From Methylovulum sp. (GTDB taxonomy: Bacteria > Pseudomonadota > Gammaproteobacteria > Methylococcales > Methylomonadaceae): a stretch of 8,922 nucleotides of DNA. Of the stretch, positions 6,116 to 8,922 are shown in pieces; positions within the stretch are counted from its first letter, which is position 1, and each line of letters begins with the position of its first letter. The stretch lies in contig JAQTNZ010000070.1 of NCBI GenBank assembly GCA_028713595.1, positions 1-8,922 of the forward strand, written 5' to 3'. Made by a program: the position numbers and the translations under genes. The notes beneath the pieces were generated by a model. The model searched no databases, was not told the origin of the DNA, and was given only the letters and a program-made list of their open reading frames with translations.

Positions 6116-6919
6116 ATGCACTTTCAAAGAGCACTATCGGCCTGCCGTTTGCCGTTACCGTTTAATGCCGAGCAACTTCAAACGGAGGCGGCAAATTTAG
6201 CCGCCTCCGACTGGCAAGCCCATTTTAATAACGCCATTTATCAGGGCGATTGGAGTGCCGCCGCCTTACGCGCCGTGCCAGACAGCCATAATGCGATTTA
6301 TTCCGACCCTAACGCCGATAATTGGATGGATACGCAGTTATTAGAGCGTTGCCCACATTTGCAAGCCACCCTGAACCAATTTGCCTGCCCGTTGTTATCA
6401 GCGCGGCTCTTACGGCTCGCACCTGGAGCCGTTATCAATGAACACCGCGATCATGGCTTAGCCCTAGATGTCGCGGAAGTCCGTATCCATCTGGGTATCG
6501 CCACTAACACCTATGTCGAGCCCCGTATTGACGGCAACTCTTACCAGTGGGTGGAGGGGGAATGCTGGTACGCCGATTTTAGCCTACCGCATTTTTTTGC
6601 CAATCGGGGTGACACCGAGCGCATCCATCTGGTGCTCGACTGCAAAGTCAATGACTGGCTACTGGCACTCTTAACCACAGCCGAACAAGCCACGCCTAAC
6701 GCACCCACCCTGCCACCGCTGACGGTTGCTTGGCTGCACCAACACATACAAAGCGATGCACAGCTACACCGGCAATTATTTGCCATTAACACCAAAGATG
6801 ACTTTATCGCCACCCTGGCCAGTGTTGCCGAACGTTCTGGGCATAACTTGGACGAGCCGGAATTAAAGCAAATGATGCGCCAAAACCACCGTGCTTGGAT
6901 TGAAAGGAATTTGCCATGA
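6116..6919 (+). CDS. Aspartyl/asparaginyl beta-hydroxylase family dioxygenase with C-terminal Nif11-like domain
   Basis: This is a predicted non-haem Fe(II)/2-oxoglutarate dioxygenase of the AspH type, 267 residues from ATG 6116. An in-frame ATG at 6083 lies inside the GNAT gene and would add residues foreign to the family. The catalytic region is about 75-180: LLSARLLRLAPGAVINEHRD with His110 in EHRDHG as first iron ligand, WVEGECWYADFSLPHFFANR with His159 as second, and Arg169 in ERIHLVLD as the likely 2-oxoglutarate anchor. An Asp (112) follows His110 by two, so an HxD arrangement is possible, unlike mammalian AspH. Residues 202-267 look like a separate helical domain of the Nif11 type (SDAQLHRQLFAINTKDDF, then GHNLDEPELKQMM), a fold known mostly from leader peptides of modified peptides. 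The stop overlaps the next start (ATGA), so translation is coupled to the sulfotransferase. The reaction is probably hydroxylation of a peptide or protein side chain; the target is unknown. Confidence 0.82.
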   Translation: MHFQRALSACRLPLPFNAEQLQTEAANLAASDWQAHFNNAIYQGDWSAAALRAVPDSHNAIYSDPNADNWMDTQLLERCPHLQATLNQFACPLLSARLLRLAPGAVINEHRDHGLALDVAEVRIHLGIATNTYVEPRIDGNSYQWVEGECWYADFSLPHFFANRGDTERIHLVLDCKVNDWLLALLTTAEQATPNAPTLPPLTVAWLHQHIQSDAQLHRQLFAINTKDDFIATLASVAERSGHNLDEPELKQMMRQNHRAWIERNLP

Positions 6920-7896
6920 CCATGACCGATACTTTAACGGACTGGATACCCTTATATCTGCAACGCGGCTATGTCCATTGGGGTTATATGGGGCAAGAGC
7001 GTTTTGTCGAACCGTTTTGCCAAGACACCTTGCAAAAACTCGCCGTCAAACCGTTTAACCAATTGTTCCGCCAACGCACCGGGTTGTCGGTATTGAGCGA
7101 ACGCGCCCTCAGCCATCCAGGCCTGCCCTTACAAGGCATCATCTTCCATAGTAGCCGTTGCGGCTCGACCTTGGCGGCGCAAGCACTCGCCGCCTTATCC
7201 GACAGCGTTGTGCTATCGGAACCGCCCGCTATTGATACTTTTTTGCAATGGCTAACGGCCTCGCCGGATTTTGACAAACAAGCAGGCGAAGCCCTGCTGC
7301 ATGACCTCACCGCCGCACTAGGGCAACCGCGCCGTACCCAAGACCAACGTTTATTCCTAAAAACCGATTGCTGGCATATCTGCCATATCGAACGGCTGCT
7401 TAGTGCTTTTCCCGATACCCCGTGGCTATTTCTTTACCGTGACCCGCTGGAAGTGCTGGTCTCGCAAATGCGTATGCCTTCATCGTATCTAATTCCTGGC
7501 TCGATGACGGCGCACGGCCTTTATCCGCCCGAACAGTTAGTTAACCAGCCGTTGGAGCATGGGGCGTGGGTGCTATCGCACATCCTGAACGCGGCTATCC
7601 ATGCCCTACAAACTTATCCTGGCGGCCTGCTTGTCAATTACAGCGAATTGCCGGATGCTTTAGCAACGCGGCTCGCCCCGCATTTTAAGCTGCATCTGGG
7701 CGGCTCTGATCTTGACGCTTGGCAACAGACCAGTGCCCGTCACTCTAAAAATCCCCAACGCCCATTTGAGGCGGATTCCGCCGACAAACAGCGCGATGCT
7801 GACGAAGCCTTACGCACCATCGCCGCCCGTTGGTTGGATGGGCCTTATGCCGTATTGGAACAGATGCGCTTGGCGCGGCTATCGAATCATGCCTGA
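6916..7896 (+). CDS. Sulfotransferase family protein
   Basis: This 326-residue protein is a predicted PAPS-dependent sulfotransferase of the cytoplasm. The P-loop-like 5'-phosphosulfate binding motif is HSSRCGSTLAAQALA (residues 78-92), with SEPP at 101-104 directly after the next strand. The 3'-phosphate binding motif is LYRDPLEVLVSQM (173-185), where Arg175 and Ser183 are the expected contacts. An N-terminal extension of about 70 residues precedes the P-loop and is rich in aromatic residues. The start ATG 6916 overlaps the hydroxylase stop and has AAGGA at 6904-6908 in place; a second ATG at 6922 is also possible. The acceptor is unknown. A hydroxylase directly upstream could make the hydroxyl group that is sulfated, which is inference. 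The glycosyltransferase follows after 17 bases. Confidence 0.83.
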   Translation: MTMTDTLTDWIPLYLQRGYVHWGYMGQERFVEPFCQDTLQKLAVKPFNQLFRQRTGLSVLSERALSHPGLPLQGIIFHSSRCGSTLAAQALAALSDSVVLSEPPAIDTFLQWLTASPDFDKQAGEALLHDLTAALGQPRRTQDQRLFLKTDCWHICHIERLLSAFPDTPWLFLYRDPLEVLVSQMRMPSSYLIPGSMTAHGLYPPEQLVNQPLEHGAWVLSHILNAAIHALQTYPGGLLVNYSELPDALATRLAPHFKLHLGGSDLDAWQQTSARHSKNPQRPFEADSADKQRDADEALRTIAARWLDGPYAVLEQMRLARLSNHA

Positions 7897-7913
7897 TAAA
7901 TTAAAGGTTAGGC

Positions 7914-8922
7914 ATGGCTAGTATAGGCTTAGCTATGATAGTCAAAAACGAGGCCAAGGTAATCCGCCGTTGCCTGAGCAGCGTTTTACCGTTGATAGAT
8001 TATGTGCTAATCGAAGACACCGGCTCCACTGATGGCACTCAAGACCTTATCCGCGCCTTTTTGCGCGAGCATCAGCTATCTGGTCAGGTACTTGACGAAC
8101 CTTGGCAAAACTTTGCCGCTAACCGTAACTCGGTACTGGCAAAACTGCGCGGGCGCACGGAAATAGATTATGTGCTGATGATTGATGCCGATGAAATCCT
8201 TGTGTTTGCCACCGAATTTGATAGCGCAGGCTTCAAAAAGAATCTGTCCGCACCTGTCTATGACATACCCACACACTTTAACGGCCTGGTTTACAATCGC
8301 CCACAATTGTTCAGTAACCGCCTGCCGCTGGCTTACAAAGCCGTGCTGCATGAGTATCTGGACTGCGCCGACCTTAGCCCCCGCATCCAAGTCAGAGGCT
8401 TTTTTAACCAGCCCACTACAGAGGGCGTAAGAAGCCAAAACCCCGATAAATTCCGTGCCGATGCCGCCCTGCTGGCGCAAACGTTACAGACCGAAACCGA
8501 CCCGTTTTTAATTTCGCGCTATACCTTTTATCTGGCACAAAGCTATTGGGACATCGGTGAACTGGAATTGGCAGTGGCAACCTATTTGCGCCGTGCGCAA
8601 CAGGGCTTTTGGCATCAGGAAGTGACCGTCAGCCTATACAACGCCGCGCACCTGAAAGAAGCCTTAGGCCATGCGCCAAAAGACATCCTGCCCCTTTATC
8701 TGAGCGCCTTTGAAGCGTGCCCAAACCGTGCCGAAGCCTTACATGGCGTGATGCGGCTTTGCTGCTTGCTGGACACCTACCAACAAGGCTATGTGTTCGG
8801 CAAACACGCCTTAACTCTTGGCAACCCGCCCGATGCCTTATTCGCCAAGCAGTGGATTTACGATTATGGCTTATTGGATGAGTTTGCGGTGACGGCCTAT
8901 TGGGCGGGGCATTACCAAGAGA
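7914..8922 (+). CDS. Family 2 glycosyltransferase with TPR-like repeats, 3' truncated
   Basis: The frame opens at ATG 7914, with AAAGG at 7903-7907 six bases upstream, and runs off the window end with about 336 codons visible. The N-terminal 200 or so residues are a GT-A glycosyltransferase domain of family 2: MIVKNEA (8-14), EDTGSTDGT (34-42) in the nucleotide-sugar site, and DADE (91-94) as the metal-binding DxD. NPDKFRADAALLAQTL then leads into helical repeats (FYLAQSYWDIGELELAVATY, VSLYNAAHLKEALG, AEALHGVMRLCCLL) that read as tetratricopeptide repeats. This fusion is widespread among bacterial glycosyltransferases that modify proteins or glycans on a repeat-bound acceptor. It is the last visible gene of the enzyme run and may transfer a sugar to the same acceptor as its neighbours. 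Donor and acceptor are unknown. Confidence 0.85.
   Translation, partial: MASIGLAMIVKNEAKVIRRCLSSVLPLIDYVLIEDTGSTDGTQDLIRAFLREHQLSGQVLDEPWQNFAANRNSVLAKLRGRTEIDYVLMIDADEILVFATEFDSAGFKKNLSAPVYDIPTHFNGLVYNRPQLFSNRLPLAYKAVLHEYLDCADLSPRIQVRGFFNQPTTEGVRSQNPDKFRADAALLAQTLQTETDPFLISRYTFYLAQSYWDIGELELAVATYLRRAQQGFWHQEVTVSLYNAAHLKEALGHAPKDILPLYLSAFEACPNRAEALHGVMRLCCLLDTYQQGYVFGKHALTLGNPPDALFAKQWIYDYGLLDEFAVTAYWAGHYQE

Noticed and set aside
8076..8480. Minus-strand open frame opposite the glycosyltransferase
   Set aside because: The + strand frame has full glycosyltransferase motifs through this span; the opposite frame shows no domain or binding site.

Overview
The window reads as chromosomal DNA of a Gram-negative bacterium, most likely a gammaproteobacterium. 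A methanotroph of the Methylococcales or a relative is my best guess, but this rests on overall protein flavour (an OFA-type transporter, a PEP-CTERM-like anchored protein, a TPR glycosyltransferase) and not on a marker gene. All supported genes are on the + strand. No tRNA, rRNA, insertion sequence, integrase or CRISPR array is visible.

Layout. (1) Bases 1-1563 hold the 3' part of an OFA-family major facilitator transporter, closed by a strong symmetric terminator (1577-1625). (2) An AT-rich, gene-free stretch (1626-1922) with four copies of an A-rich TTACC motif leads into a secreted DVUA0089/FDP-family protein with a PEP-CTERM-like tail (1929-2555). (3) A structured leader with competing pairings around a ribosome binding site precedes a secreted collagen-like protein (2648-3961) built of a DNRLRE-type domain, 45 Gly-X-Y triplets and a C-terminal domain resembling a phage tail-fibre tip. 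(4) Two tandem paralogues of the small phage-tail-collar/MdpB type (4141-4674 and 4899-5438) follow; each sits in a repeated unit of leader hairpin, gene and trailer hairpin. (5) A tightly packed operon-like run of modifying enzymes closes the window: GNAT acetyltransferase (5628-6110), aspartyl/asparaginyl beta-hydroxylase with a Nif11-like C-terminal domain (6116-6919), sulfotransferase (6916-7896) and a family 2 glycosyltransferase with TPR-like repeats (7914 to the window end, incomplete).

How they may work together. There is no phage head, sheath, baseplate, portal or lysis gene beside the tail-collar genes, so this is not a recognisable prophage. The arrangement suggests a cell-surface cassette: fibre-like and receptor-tip-like structural proteins next to enzymes able to acetylate, hydroxylate, sulfate and glycosylate. 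That the enzymes act on the neighbouring proteins is inference. The tail-collar proteins lack a Sec signal and would be available to cytoplasmic enzymes, whereas the collagen-like protein carries a clear signal peptide. The fusion of a RiPP-leader-like Nif11 domain to the hydroxylase is the strongest hint of peptide or protein modification.
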